A DNA stretch of 64,000 nt from Neocallimastix lanati (nom. inval.) (GCA_016946835.1 JACVTC010000043.1:51001-115000); one strand, 5' to 3'; positions 52,244-64,000 are shown, counted from the stretch's first letter. The notes: a model not told the origin generated them from the sequence alone. A program made the numbers and translations.

Positions 52244-53146
52244 ATGGTTTACCAAGGTCGTTCAAACTTAATGGTTAAGGGTTTAAATAACTCTTTCATG
52301 AATAGTGCTAATGTTAAATCTCACATTCAACATAAGCAACAATTAAACCAAAAGCCACAACAAAGAAATCAAAAGCAGCTTAAAGGTCAAGATTTAACTC
52401 AATTTAATAGAGCTGTTCAAGAATTATGCTCAATGTATGATGCTGTCAATTACTTCGGTAGAGCTGAATACTCAAAAAATAATGGTTGGAAACTTATTAA
52501 CAAGGAACAAGTAAATACTGCTACCATTTATGCTATTCGTAATGCTCCTTCTGTTCCAAGAAGAGGTGCTAGACAACAAAAACAACAACAAAGACAACAA
52601 CCAAAACAACAACAACAACAATTTAAACAACAAAAACCAAGACAGCAAACCAATAGAAGACAAAGTGGTAAAAGAATTGGAGGTTGCCAATATAAGCCAA
52701 ATGTTCCACGTGTTTACTCATACAGCACTACTCCATTACCAACAAACTTATACCCAACTGTTAACAACTTCAATCACTTATATGATGCTTTTAATTACTT
52801 CGGTAACAACCAAGTAAGAAATATAAAGTCCTGGATTGAAAGTTCTCGTACTCATAAGTTAAACTCAATCGCTACTATCTTTGCAAAGAGAAACGCTCCA
52901 TATGTTCCAGTTAGACAAAACCGATCTAACAAAAGAAATCAACCACAACAACAAAAGAGACAACAACAACAAAAGAGACAACAACAAAAACAACAACAAA
53001 GAAATGTTCCAAAACAACAATCTAACAAGAAACAAAGAAACAACAACAGTAGAAAGTCACAAAAGAGACTTATGATAAATCAACAACCACTTTCAAATGT
53101 TTGGGAGGAATACTATGTCAGCCCAACAAAAAGAATGTTCAAGTAA
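52244..53146 (+). CDS. Basic Q/R-rich protein with two copies of a YDAxNYFG...RNAPxVP module
   Basis: A single-exon 300-residue protein of no family I recognise. It has a codon texture and G+C content like the other genes. Two ~50-residue modules align: about residues 61-107 (MYDAVNYFG...GW...NTATIYAIRNAPSVPRR) and 178-224 (LYDAFNYFG...SW...NSIATIFAKRNAPYVPVR). The shared pattern is YDAxNYFG, a Trp about ten residues later, N-x1-2-ATI-x-A-x-RNAP-x-VP-x-R. Each module is followed by a strongly basic Gln/Arg/Lys tract (about 110-145 and 225-275). The C-terminus is VWEEYYVSPTKRMFK. There is no signal peptide or membrane segment. The high positive charge suggests nucleic-acid or polyanion binding, but that is an inference. 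The internal duplication and conserved aromatic/charged residues argue for a real folded module rather than random low complexity. Confidence 0.8.
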   Translation: MVYQGRSNLMVKGLNNSFMNSANVKSHIQHKQQLNQKPQQRNQKQLKGQDLTQFNRAVQELCSMYDAVNYFGRAEYSKNNGWKLINKEQVNTATIYAIRNAPSVPRRGARQQKQQQRQQPKQQQQQFKQQKPRQQTNRRQSGKRIGGCQYKPNVPRVYSYSTTPLPTNLYPTVNNFNHLYDAFNYFGNNQVRNIKSWIESSRTHKLNSIATIFAKRNAPYVPVRQNRSNKRNQPQQQKRQQQQKRQQQKQQQRNVPKQQSNKKQRNNNSRKSQKRLMINQQPLSNVWEEYYVSPTKRMFK

Positions 53147-53344
53147 TTTATTAAAATTAAAATGATATAGAGACTTTATATTTTTTATTGAATTATATTC
53201 TTATATATAAAATAAGTTATAATAAAAAAAAATAATTTATCTAAAAAAAAAAAAGAAATTTCATAATAATTGAGATTTCTTTAAATATTAAAAATAATAT
53301 ATATATATATTAATAACGATATGTAATACAAATGTGTTACATTT

Positions 53345-53386
<42 letters not shown>

Positions 53387-54679
53387 TAATAATATTTTCT
53401 TAAAAGAATTATTATTTTGAAAATATTGTTTTATTTGGAAATATATATATATATATAAACTGAATATTTTTTTTATTCGAAAATGATTTTTAAAATAAGT
53501 ATATATATACACACACACAAATATATATCTTAATGATAATATATATTCTATATCATGAAATTATTTGATTACAGATAATTATATACCAGTGTATTATTAT
53601 TTTATTTTATGATAATTTTTTGAATAAAAAAAAAATAAAGTAAAAAAAAAAAAAAACAAAAAAAAAAAAAAAAAGAAACTACGAACAAATTGATTTTAAA
53701 TTTTATTTTTATATTTGTGTTTTATAGTTTATTTGTATTTTGAAATAATAAATTAAGTATTATGTAATATAATGATCATTCAAAAAATATTAATGAATAT
53801 ATAAAGGGTTATAACAAAAAGAATAAAAAAAAATGATTTATTGTATATTAATAGGTGTGAACAGAAATTCATTATAAATTATATTTATTTTTTTTTTCTT
53901 TAATTTTTTAATAATATATTATTGATATAATAAATTATATAAATAGAAAATAATAATTTAAATTAATAGAATTTATTGTTTTTTTTCTATTTTTTTTTAT
54001 TTTATTTTATTTTATTTTATTTTTTTCTTTATTTTATATTATTTTTTTTATTTTATTTTTTTTATTTTATTTTTTTTATTTTATTTTTTTGTTATGTTAT
54101 TTTTTTGTTATGTTATTATTTTTCTTTTTGTTATATCTCAATTTATTTTTATTTATAATGATTCTAAGAAAATAAAAGATTCATATAATAATAATAATTA
54201 TACATATAATTATACATATAACTCATTATTATTTTATATTAGTAAATAAAGTTTACTCCTACTCAAAAAAAAAAAAAATATATATATATATATATATATT
54301 TATTTATTTATTATTTTACTTTTTTTTTTTTTTTTTCTTTCTTTTATTAATTTATTATTTTTATTTTTATTTTTTTTATTTTTATTTTTATTTTTTTATT
54401 TTTTTAATTTTATTTTTATGTATTTTAATATAGATTTTTTTTTTTTTATATTATCATTAATAAATTATGCAAGATTATTTTTAATATTTAAATATATTAG
54501 TAAATATATATTAAAATTTTTGTATATATATATATATAAAATTATATTATATTTTTGCTATTTATTTATTTATTGAGTAATATTATTATAACTGATGCTA
54601 TTATTTTTTAGAGATTATTTTTTATTTTTTTTTTTTTTTTTTTATATTCAAAATTTAGATATTATCAAAAGTGAAGAAT
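53147..54679. other. Intergenic region between convergent genes
   Basis: Spacer between the Q/R-rich gene and AP-2 alpha. It contains a ~36-bp A run (53346-53380), TTTTA-type runs at 53980-54090 and TA tracts. Small Phe/Tyr/Leu frames here are translations of T-rich repeats. No gene seen. Confidence 0.75.
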
Positions 54680-54800
54680 TTATTTTAAATCAACACAAAG
54701 CATTCTTTCAATAAAGTTTCTTAAAGTTTCTGTTACTGTTTCATTGGTTGTTCTTAAAGTTAAACGATACATCTAAAAAAAAAAAAATTGTTATATATAC

Positions 54801-54833
<33 letters not shown>

Positions 54834-57195
54834 TTTTGAAAATTAATTTTAAATAATTCATTATATATACATTACATTAAAAAATTATACATATATATAT
54901 ATATATATTTTAGTTACCTGTTGTTCTATATTTGGTTCTAATCTTAATAAACAACCTATTTTACCAATTTCAATGGAATGGAATACAGCGGCACAAACAA
55001 AGTTGTTCTTATTTGGATCAACATTTTCACAAATACCAAAGTGTAAACATGTTAATACATTTCTAGTCTTATTAATATCTATTGGTAATGGTGTCTTGAA
55101 AATAATTTGACTTTCTCTTGGTGGTCCACCAATTTGTCTCCAACGGGTAAAGAAGTCTTGACAATTCATAATAATTGGTTCAAGGAATTTACCAATTGAG
55201 ACTGGGAACTGAAGTTGTAAAGTATTTGGCATACCATTCATTTGATAACGAATTAATAATACTGGTGGATTATTAAATACACCATTACATTCTAAATTAT
55301 AAAGTTGATTAAGTTGAGTAGCAGCAGGAATAGTTTGATCAATTGGCTGTGCTACACTAAGCTTTAATTCATTTTGAGATTTAGTTTGAACAATAAAGTT
55401 TGTAAGTGTAAATTGAGTCTTGTTACCAGCAAATAAAGCTATTCTACCTAAATGATTATGATATTCCGATTTAATACCTAATTGAATTGTTGAATCTTCA
55501 TATAAAATACCATTATCTGCTAACATTAATTTATTGTAATAAATATCTGCCATCTTTTCGGCAGGTATAATTTCCTTTGGAGCTTCAACAATATCTTTAA
55601 CAGTAGTATTTGGTTTGAGTTCTTCTTGAGTTGGTTCTTTCTTAACAACTCTACGATCTTTATTCTTATTAGCATCCTTACCACCAATAACCCAGATTCT
55701 TTTATCTTCTGTATCAGCGATTTTTTTATTAAGACTTGAAAGTAAAATAGATTCTCTTTCTGGGAATGGTGGCATTTCATCAAAAACAGTTTGTAAAAGA
55801 TCATCAGTTGGAAGATTACTAATTGCTAAATATTCACAAGCTCTTTGTTGCAACTCAACATCTAATACATGACTATATTGTTTGAAGACATTTGTTACTT
55901 CACTTTTAATTTCCGGGAATAAATTAATAAATTTAATGTAAGTAGACAAAAGTAAAGCACGGGTTGAAAGAGAAGCCATACCAAACTTAGAATGAATAGT
56001 AGTAAATTGTTCAATTGGACTGCATCCCGGTTCATTAGCAATTAAATGACCAAATTCACCAAGAATATAACCTGCAACCTTTAATGTAGTTTCATGGCAT
56101 ATTGGTGATTTTAAAGAATACATTAATGTACGAGCAGCATACTCTTGTAAATCCTCATTATTGGTTACAATTTGAATAATACGGTACCATACTTCATCAC
56201 TTACAAAATCACCGGCAATGGAAATTAATTGAAGCATAATATCTACATACCATGAATATTCAGTAGCGTACTTTTCGGTTAAAATGGCAATCTTAAGAAC
56301 AAGTTCTTCTTTAATAGCATAATCTGCAACCTGAAGATATTTTAAAAGCTCTGTAACAATTGTTTCTGCATTACTATTATCGCACATACTATATAATAAA
56401 TCCAATGCTTTTCTTCTTACACTAATATCTTTATCTTTCAAAGACATAATAATAGTATTTTGATGTTTCTTAATTGGTTCAAGAGAATCAATGAAACCAG
56501 CTAAATGACACATTGTTTCTAAACCTAAGTATCTTGTATTAGTTTCCTTTGATGAAATGAACTTTCCTAATAATACAGCAGCTTGACTAACAATATGTGA
56601 TTCACTATCAATATGAATAGCTAAATTAATTGCTTCAAACAAAACTGCATTTTGTGCATTATTGTGTTGAATATTCTTTGGGATTTCTTGTGAATTATTT
56701 ATTATAGCTTGAAGTGTATGATTCAATTTTTCAAGTAAATAATTATCCTCTATTAATAAATTAATTTCAATTCATTTTTTTTTTTTTTTTTTTGATTATA
56801 TTATATATAATATCGATAAAAAAAAAAAGAAAAAAATTAGAAAATATAGTATAAAATTATGAATTACTTAATGTAAATGATATTTAAATTATCCATTAAA
56901 TAACAATATTAATAATAAAATAACTTTAATTAAATAAAAATTGATAATTTAAATTAAATTACTTGGTGGTGGATAATATTGTAAAAGTCTTAAAAGTTTA
57001 ACTTGAAGCCATGGGATTGGTACTTTGTAATATAAATAATCTAGAGTATATTCCTTTTCGATAACAATCTATTATTTATTTTATTTATAAATATATATAC
57101 ATTTTTTTCATAAAAATTTATTTTTTATTATTAAATGAATTTATATATATGTATTTCTTTTTATAATTTTAACAATTTTAACAATTTTAACAATT

Positions 57196-57241
<46 letters not shown>

Positions 57242-58807
57242 TAATTAATTATAATTATTAAATTCCATGTTAACTTACTCTATAGAGACGATCAATAGCT
57301 TTTGGAATACAAGCTTCATATGCTTCAGGATATTGTTGTGCTAATGAAGTAATAAGACTTGTTACAGATAATGTAACACCCTATTTAAATAATTTAATAT
57401 TTATATTTAATATATTTATATTTTTATAATAATTGAATTATTCTAAAAATATTCTATAGAATATTTACTAAATCTTGGTCATCCATTAAAAATAGAATTA
57501 ATTCAGCCCAATCAATAGCTGGAATAATATCACTATGCTTACGGAATAATCTAAGCATACATAATGCTGCCTTCTTTTTAACAAAAGTTCTTTTTTGACT
57601 GTAATTATTAAAACATAAAATATAATTAATTTATTTTTCAATAGTTTCTTTTTTTTTTTTCATTTTAATGCTTCTTATATTTCTATATTAAAGTTATATT
57701 GCTGCTAACCTTGATACAAGTAATCTTTGAACATCAACTGAAAGTGATTCTGCCATTTCACGACCACCAATGTTCGCAATAGCATGTAAAGCTAAACAAT
57801 TGTAAATTTCATTATAATCTTCTAAATCTTTTCTAATTGAACTAATAACTAATTTTATAAGATCACTATTCTCAGTTAATAATAAAGTCATAGCAAGATA
57901 ACCCTATAAATTTAATATTTATTATTATAATTTATTATTTTGTACAATATCCGATTATTTTAATTTTATCCTATTTTATTTTATTTTATTTTATTTTATT
58001 TTATTTTATTTTATTTTATTTTATTTTATTTTATTTTATTTTCTTCTTTTTTTCTTTATTTATTATAATAGAATTTGAATTTATTTTAGGAAATTAAATA
58101 TTCCTTTTGCTTACAATTTGTTTTTCACTATATTTTGAACTTGAAATTAAATTTAATGCTTCCATGTGACCGAAATCTACATCCCATCCAAGAATGTATA
58201 TATATAATAATTTACATACATATTTTTTCTTTTGATATCCATTAAGATTTCCATCTTTTAATTAGAAGATTTTATATTTGAATTTTGTATATAAACAATG
58301 GTGAAATATATCATTTTAAATTTTATACGTAATAAAGATATATTTTATAAATTTTATTATTTTTATATTTGATTTTGAAATATTTAAAATTATAAAAATA
58401 ATATTCGAATATATATATATGAAATAATATTATTATGTTTTTTATATTAATATAATTATATATTTTAAATTTTTTTTTTTTACAAAATTTATTTTTTTAT
58501 CAATAAATTTATAATATTGTATACCTCTAAATTTGTTTCTAATATTAGCCATTTCTTTGTTAATACGCTTTTCTTCCAACTCTCTTGCACGACCTTTTTT
58601 TATATGTATTTAATAAATACAAAATTTTTATTTATTATATATTATTTTTGATTAATGATAGAATAGTGTTATTTTTTTTATCCTTCATTATTAATTCATA
58701 AATTTTTATAAATATAATAATATTAATAATATAAAAAAAAAAAAAAAATAGGGTTACTTACAATTACGAAGATCGGCAATAAAAACAGTCAAACCTTTCA
58801 TAGACAT
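54680..58807 (-). CDS. AP-2 adaptor complex alpha subunit (alpha-adaptin)
   Basis: Nine minus-strand exons join in phase: 58762-58807, 58525-58593, 58115-58254, 57710-57903, 57469-57598, 57279-57380, 56963-57068, 54918-56749 and 54680-54772, giving 903 residues. Alpha-adaptin is a large subunit of AP-2, which links cargo and PIP2 at the plasma membrane to clathrin. Diagnostic segments run collinearly with alpha-adaptins: [14 protein letters not shown] at the start, [12 protein letters not shown], the basic PIP2-binding-type [12 protein letters not shown] near residue 44, [64 protein letters not shown] at the trunk end, and a C-terminal ear ending [14 protein letters not shown]. The hinge is short (roughly 60 residues). 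One donor is GTTAGC, and two acceptors follow A runs. The usual length is 930-980, so this is a slightly compact member. Confidence 0.94.
57971..58041. repeat. (TTTTA)n array inside an AP-2 alpha intron
   Basis: About 14 pentamer units lie in the intron between the exons ending 58115 and starting 57903, matching the unit at 6091-6190. Confidence 0.93.
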
Positions 58808-61024
58808 TTTGTTTTTTTTTACTTCGTTTTTATAATTTAATTGAGGTTTTAAATGTTATTTAATTTATATTTTATTTATTTATCTTAATGTTATAATAAT
58901 ATTTATAATAATATTTATAATAATATTTATAATAATAATTATAAAAATAATAATTATAATAATAATTATAAAAATAACAATAATAATAATAATAATTTTG
59001 TATTAGAGTTATTATTTAATCATATATAATATTTTAAAATGAAAATCTATAACATAATTATATTTAAATTTGAAAATAACTAGTTCTTCCATTAATTTAT
59101 TACTTTTTTATTTTGATTTATATTAATTCTATATTATTAATTATTAAAAAATCGCTTTTCATATTTTAATTCGGTATATTTTATTTATTTTATACTGCCT
59201 TTTTTATTAATTTATATAAGCATAAATTTGATATATAACTTCATTTATTTATTTTTTCTTTTTTTCAAATTTGCTTTATTATTATTTATATTCCTTTTAA
59301 TTATTAAACTAAACAATTCTCGTTATTAATAATATTCAATAATTAATAGTTTAATAAATATAATAATTTTTAAAAAATTTAAATATAAAATAAATTATTA
59401 TTATTATATATAATAAATTTTAATTATTATAATTAACTTTAAATAAAAAAAAACTATTAACATAAACAATCTGTAATAATAAAAATTATTATATTTTGTT
59501 ATATTTTTTACTAATAAAGAATTATTAGAAAATTTTTATTTAATATTTATTAAAATTTATGTAATTACTTATTTTTCACATGAACAAAAATAAATATTTT
59601 AATTAGTTTATGTATTATACACATTCACTTAAGAATAAAAATTTTTATATATTAATAATTAAATATCATTATATAATTACATTGCTTATTAACCTAATTA
59701 ATAGGGCTTTAACAATATAGAAATATAACTTAGATCAAATAGAGTTTTATCAAGACAAATATTAATTGATATAAAAAATAATAAATAATAAATAAATAAT
59801 AAGTAAATAAATAATAAGTAAATAAATAAATAAATAATAATTAATAAATAATTGAATAATAAATAAATAATAAATAATAAATAATAAATAATAAATAATA
59901 AATAATAAATAATAAATAATAAATAATAAATAATAAATAATAAATAATAAATAATAAATAATAAATAATAAATAATAAATAATAAATAATAAATAATAAA
60001 TAATAAATAATAAATAATAAATAATAAATAATAAATAATAAATAATAAATAATAAATAATAAATAATAAATAATAAATAATAAATAATAAATAATAAATA
60101 ATAAATAATAAATAATAATAAATAATAATATTTAATATTTTTTAAATTTATAATTTTTGGAAAATTAATTTTTATGATTAGTGTAACATAATAATTTTAT
60201 CTAAAATAGTTTAATTTTTCTCTAATATAATATCAAATAAAATAAAAAAATTGATATATATTTTCATATTTTATTATAGAACATTTATAAAAAAAATAGT
60301 ATAGAAATCAGTGAAGAACGTATAATATATTTTACTATCTTATTTTCTCTTTTATTTTTTTTATTTAAATAAAATAAAATGAAATATAATAGAACATTAT
60401 ATAAATGTCTTTAAATGCTTTATTACATTATATTTTTAAACAGAAAAAAATTTTAATAAGATTATGGATTTGTTTTTAAAACTAAAAATAGAACTAAGTT
60501 TCATCATAGTTTTTCAATATAAGAATAAAATCTATAAAATTTAGTTTTTATGAAATGATATAATCAAAGTGAAAAGAACAATATTAGGATTATTTAATTT
60601 ATTTGATTTCATCAATTAATGAAGAAAATAAAAAAACTTAATTATTTAATTATGCAGGTTTTTTTTTTTTTTTTTGATAATATTATTTTATAAATATATG
60701 AAATAGATAATGCAAGAACAATTTTTATAAAAAGTAATATAAAGCTTGAAAAATAAAAATTATATACATATAAATATTAATAGTAAAAATTTTAAATAAA
60801 ATAACTAGTCATTATGAGATAAAATTTAATTACTAACTATCTTTAAAATATAATATTTCTACAGTAAATTTAATCACTTTATTAAAATTTAAAAAAATTT
60901 TATCTATTTTTAATAAAAAATAATATTAAGTAGGAAAAATATTATCAAATCTTTTCAATTAAAATTAAATAATAGTTGTTTTATTTTAATAAGGTATAAA
61001 ATTTAATATATATCAATATTTATT

Positions 61025-61063
<39 letters not shown>

Positions 61064-61139
61064 TTGTACTATTGAAAATAATATAAATAATTATATTGTA
61101 ATAATTAAAAAAATTTTTTCATTATAATAATAAAGAAAT
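58808..61139. other. AT-rich region upstream of AP-2 alpha
   Basis: No supported gene. It includes the presumed promoter of AP-2 alpha (T-rich at 58808-58860), AATATTTATAAT repeats at about 58900-58990 and the heptamer array at 59865-60110. Short Gln/Asn-coding-like pieces are not continuous. Confidence 0.7.
59865..60110. repeat. (TAATAAA)n heptamer satellite, about 35 units
   Basis: A near-perfect tandem array of the reverse complement of the 16384-16705 unit. Degenerate flanks from about 59780 mix AAAT and AAT. Confidence 0.96.
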
Positions 61140-61570
61140 TTAGGATCATCTTTTGATAAGTTAAAAATATCATGAACATTGATATCATCGTCTTTTTAAA
61201 ACTTTCAAAATCAAGAAATGAGCTGCCAATATATTCTGCTGAATCTATTTATATATAGGATAAGCAGTGTGAATGTAGAAATTCAAATGAGAGTAAACCA
61301 TACTCAACCTAATGTTTTCATCCAAGATTATCAACTACTAATTCCGGCTTAAATATTAACAAGTTAACAAATTCTACAATAAAAGATTTTGATGATCTTT
61401 CTCTTTCAAACAAAATCATTTCCATAGTATACGAAATGAATCAATTCGAAAATTAAACCCATTTAAAAATGAATATAATAAAATTAGAATTAAATAATAA
61501 TATTTCAAATGATTCAAATGGATTTTCGAAGAAAAATAATTTCTAAAAATTAAATTAATTATAAAAAATT
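61140..61570 (+). pseudogene. Decayed coding sequence, unidentified
   Basis: One forward frame is largely open over a G+C-richer patch (SRNELPIYSAESIYI, DKQCECRNSNES, then HPRLSTTNSGLNINKLTNS and FDDLSLSNKIISIVYEMNQF), with several in-frame stops and low-complexity Asn/Ser at the end. The texture is of a Ser/Asn-rich protein gene that has lost its frame. No family is recognised and no start or splice pattern rescues it by eye. Confidence 0.45.
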
Positions 61571-61798
61571 ATACTCATGGAAATAATAATGAAAATAATA
61601 ATAATTTTTTATTTACAATAAAAAAGAAAGCATATTATTTTCTCATCATATATTGAACTCTATACCCAATCGAAATGATAATCAAATATCAATATCGGTT
61701 CCAAACATATAAAAACGTATATATATAAAAAATAAATAAAAAATATAAATTTATAAAAATGCAAAAAAAGAAAGAAAGAAATTGTAGAAGAATGATTC

Positions 61799-61799
<1 letters not shown>

Positions 61800-61833
<34 letters not shown>
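61800..61833. repeat. Poly(A) run of about 34 bp after the decayed coding patch
   Basis: A long A homopolymer 230 bp downstream of the relic at 61140-61570. Homopolymers this long are common in the window, so it is not clear evidence of retroposition. Confidence 0.8.
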
Positions 61834-61836
<3 letters not shown>

Positions 61837-61984
61837 GTTTTATTATTTATATTATAATAAGCACTATAATATGTTTTTATATATTAAAAAACAAAAAAAA
61901 ATATCTATTACGATTAATTCGAATTTTTAATGTTATACATAAAGTTCTTTATTATATATTGACTTTTATTATTATTTTGTTTTT

Positions 61985-62092
61985 TGTTGTTATTTTGATT
62001 ATTATTAAAAATAATAAAAATAGATAAAATGTTATTTTTTTTTCTGTTGTTATTTTGATTATTATTAAAAATAATAAAAATAGATAAAATGT
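61985..62092. repeat. 60-bp-period tandem duplication with 48-bp identical core
   Basis: The segments 61985-62032 and 62045-62092 are identical and begin TGTTGTTATTTTGATT. Each contains a small TTATTATT...AATAATAA hairpin. The short minus-strand frame across it is an Asn/Lys-rich artefact. Confidence 0.93.
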
Positions 62093-62342
62093 ATCTGTTC
62101 AATTCTACATAAAAATTGTAAAAGTGATATTAAGCGTTTTCTTTTTAGTGGACATAATAATATGTAAAATATAATTAACTATATATTCAATAATGATTAT
62201 ATATTCTATTAATAAATACAATAAATATACAAAATAACTTTACAATTATTAATAAAAATAATGAAAATAAATTATGTTAATTTCAATAATATGTGTTGTA
62301 TGCTAAAAAAAGTGGTACAATATTTTTTTTTGTTCCAAAAAA

Positions 62343-62381
62343 CCATTTTATTTTATTTTATTTTATTTTATTTTATTTTAT

Positions 62382-62437
<56 letters not shown>
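62343..62437. repeat. (TTTTA)n array joined to a ~48-bp poly(A) run
   Basis: About eight pentamers (62343-62385) followed after a few T by a very long A homopolymer (about 62391-62437). Confidence 0.93.
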
Positions 62438-62439
<2 letters not shown>

Positions 62440-62629
62440 TAAATAATTTTGTTTTTAATTAAATTTAATAAAAGTAAACAATTTTTCATTGATATTATTC
62501 GATGAAAAAAGGGATAAATATATATTTTAATTATTTAATACTAAATATTTGAATATTTAAAGATTTAAATATAAATAAAACTTTAAATTTTTACAAATAT
62601 TATTTATTATATTTTAATTTATAATTATG

Positions 62630-62668
<39 letters not shown>

Positions 62669-62911
62669 TTAAATATATAATTGTTTAATGTTTAAATACA
62701 ATTTAATTTTAATTTTGATTTTTAAAGGTAATACAAATATAATAAAAAAAAAAATATATAAAGTTGGAAAATTATATAAAAAAGAAAAAAAAAAAATTTA
62801 ATAAAATAAATAACCAAAAAAAAAAAAAAAAAAATTTAATTATGTGAATATATAATTTAAACAATCGGAGATTGTATTAAATTTTTTTTTTCTTTGTTTT
62901 GATTGCTAACA

Positions 62912-62942
<31 letters not shown>

Positions 62943-63274
62943 TTTCATCTTAAATAATTGTTATACATATTATTATTATTATTTTTAAATTTTAAATATC
63001 TAAAAAAAAAATATATTATCATATAAAATAAATATTTATAATATTTTTATAATTTGGAATATTATATTATATATTAAAAGATGACTTCATTAAATGTAAA
63101 ACAAACTCATAAATATATATTATGTATATTATTAATATTAGAAATAAATACTAAATGAAAAAAAATTTTTTTTTCTTATATTAATAATAATTATTAATAA
63201 TTTATATATATATAATTTAATTATTTATATAAATTTTAAACCTTTAAATAAATATGAAAAAAAAAAAAAAAAAA
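62438..63274. other. AT-rich spacer with homopolymers
   Basis: No gene seen. Long A runs at about 62631-62665 and 62817-62834 and a T run at 62921-62945. It probably includes an intron or leader of the partial gene that follows. Confidence 0.65.
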
Positions 63275-63275
63275 G

Positions 63276-63658
63276 AGAAAAAGAAATAATGAAGGAGATA
63301 ATAGATTTCCAAATTACTTAGATTTACCTCCACATGACCGTGGAAAAGGTCATATGTTATATAAAAATATTGAATCTGATTATTCTATTACTAACAGAGT
63401 AATTAAGGCTACTTTTTAATAATTATAAATAGTCAAGAGAATTATATGAAATTTTAAAACTAATTACACCGTTTATATATATTTTAATTTAATTCTTTAA
63501 AAATAAATTACCAATTAATATTTATAATGCTCATTTTAAATTGTGAATGTTTGAAATGTAATTTAAAATTTATTCAATAATATTAAAATGAAAATATTAA
63601 AATAAAAATATTACTTTATAACAATAATTAAATATATAAGGAAAAAATTGCTGAACAA
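63276..63658 (+). CDS. Two probable exons of an unidentified gene leaving the window
   Basis: The open stretch 63276-63398 has coding texture unlike its flanks (NNEGDNRFPNYLDLPPHDRG, then HMLYKNIESDYSITNR) and is bounded by AG after a poly(A) run (63274-63275, or 63282-63283) and a GTAATT donor at 63399. A second block, 63641-63658 (GAAAAAATTGCTGAACAA, EKIAEQ), has an AG before it and a GTGAGT donor after it, and continues the frame in phase. No start codon fits, so upstream exons are probably missing. Further exons would lie beyond 64000. If the donor at 63399 is not used, the frame instead ends at the TAA at about 63417. The family is not recognised. Confidence 0.5.
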
Positions 63659-63918
63659 GTGAGTTTTTTTTTATTTATTAGATAATAATAAATATATAAA
63701 ATTATTACTTTTTCATTGATTTTATTAAATCTTAATAATATAATAATTTATATGAATTTAAAAAGTTGCTTTATATAAAAATAATAATTAAATATATAAT
63801 TAAATGTATAAAAATGTATAAAAATTTATTAAAATGAATCATATATTAAAAATTTTTACCTTATATAGTAAAAAAATATATTAAATTTATTTATAATAAC
63901 CATTTTTTTTCTTCATAA

Positions 63919-63921
63919 CAA

Positions 63922-63952
<31 letters not shown>

Positions 63953-64000
63953 TAATAATAATAAAAATAATAATAAAATAATAATAATAATAATAATAAA
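63919..64000. repeat. AAT-rich microsatellite at window edge
   Basis: Imperfect AAT repeats with AAAAT interruptions running to the end of the window, probably within an intron of the partial gene. Confidence 0.85.

Noticed and set aside
52472-52817. Alternative frames across the Q/R-rich gene (poly-Asn plus strand, poly-Leu minus strand)
   Set aside because: Frame-shifted readings of CAA repeats. Only the 52244 frame is open throughout and preserves the duplicated module.
62261-62446. 61-codon open frame ending in poly-Lys
   Set aside because: It is the TTTTA array and poly(A) run in translation.

Overview
This is eukaryotic nuclear DNA of extreme A+T content. Long homopolymer, ATT/AAT, TTTTA and heptamer tracts separate a few spliced or single-exon genes that are visibly richer in G+C. 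The genes carry short AT-rich GT-AG introns, and their reading frames join in phase across the splice sites I place. An ENA-type (IID) cation ATPase, a Bud4/anillin-like protein and a HEXXH(GLG) protein of a type I associate with fungi point to a fungus. The base composition and microsatellite load fit anaerobic gut fungi (Neocallimastigomycota) best. That assignment is an inference; a dictyostelid-like genome is the main alternative on composition alone.

Layout. 119-2263 (+): 3' part of a TPR/DnaJ co-chaperone (DNAJC7 type), cut by the window start. 5228-5551 (+): EMC6. 5.6-18.6 kb: gene desert with microsatellites and decayed fragments, including remains of a LINE-type endonuclease. 18603-20582 (+): five-exon HEXXH putative metalloprotease with a GPI-signal-like tail. 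20.6-25.6 kb: desert with one poly(A)-tailed retro-fragment. 25601-28831 (+): seven-exon anillin/Bud4-like protein with a split PH domain. 30115-31413 (-): broken type-B carboxylesterase copy. 39764-41272 (+): its intact relative. 42866-46564 (-): two-exon ENA-type P-type ATPase. 52244-53146 (+): unrecognised basic Q/R-rich protein with two copies of a ~50-residue module. 54680-58807 (-): nine-exon AP-2 alpha adaptin. 61.1-61.6 kb: decayed coding sequence. 63.28-63.66 kb (+): two probable exons of a gene leaving the window.

The genes do not form a pathway. They are mostly housekeeping functions: protein folding (DNAJC7-like), ER membrane insertion (EMC6), cation export (ENA), clathrin endocytosis (AP2A) and division/septum scaffolding (Bud4-like), plus two hydrolases.

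The strongest unexpected observations are: a 561-bp stretch that is base-for-base identical between the broken and intact esterases while their flanks are heavily diverged; the two-module Q/R-rich orphan protein; a perfect 24-bp inverted repeat and a cluster of ATGGCGT words between the two esterases; and splice acceptors preceded by poly(A) rather than pyrimidines. Exon boundaries are from reading the sequence by eye, without transcript data.
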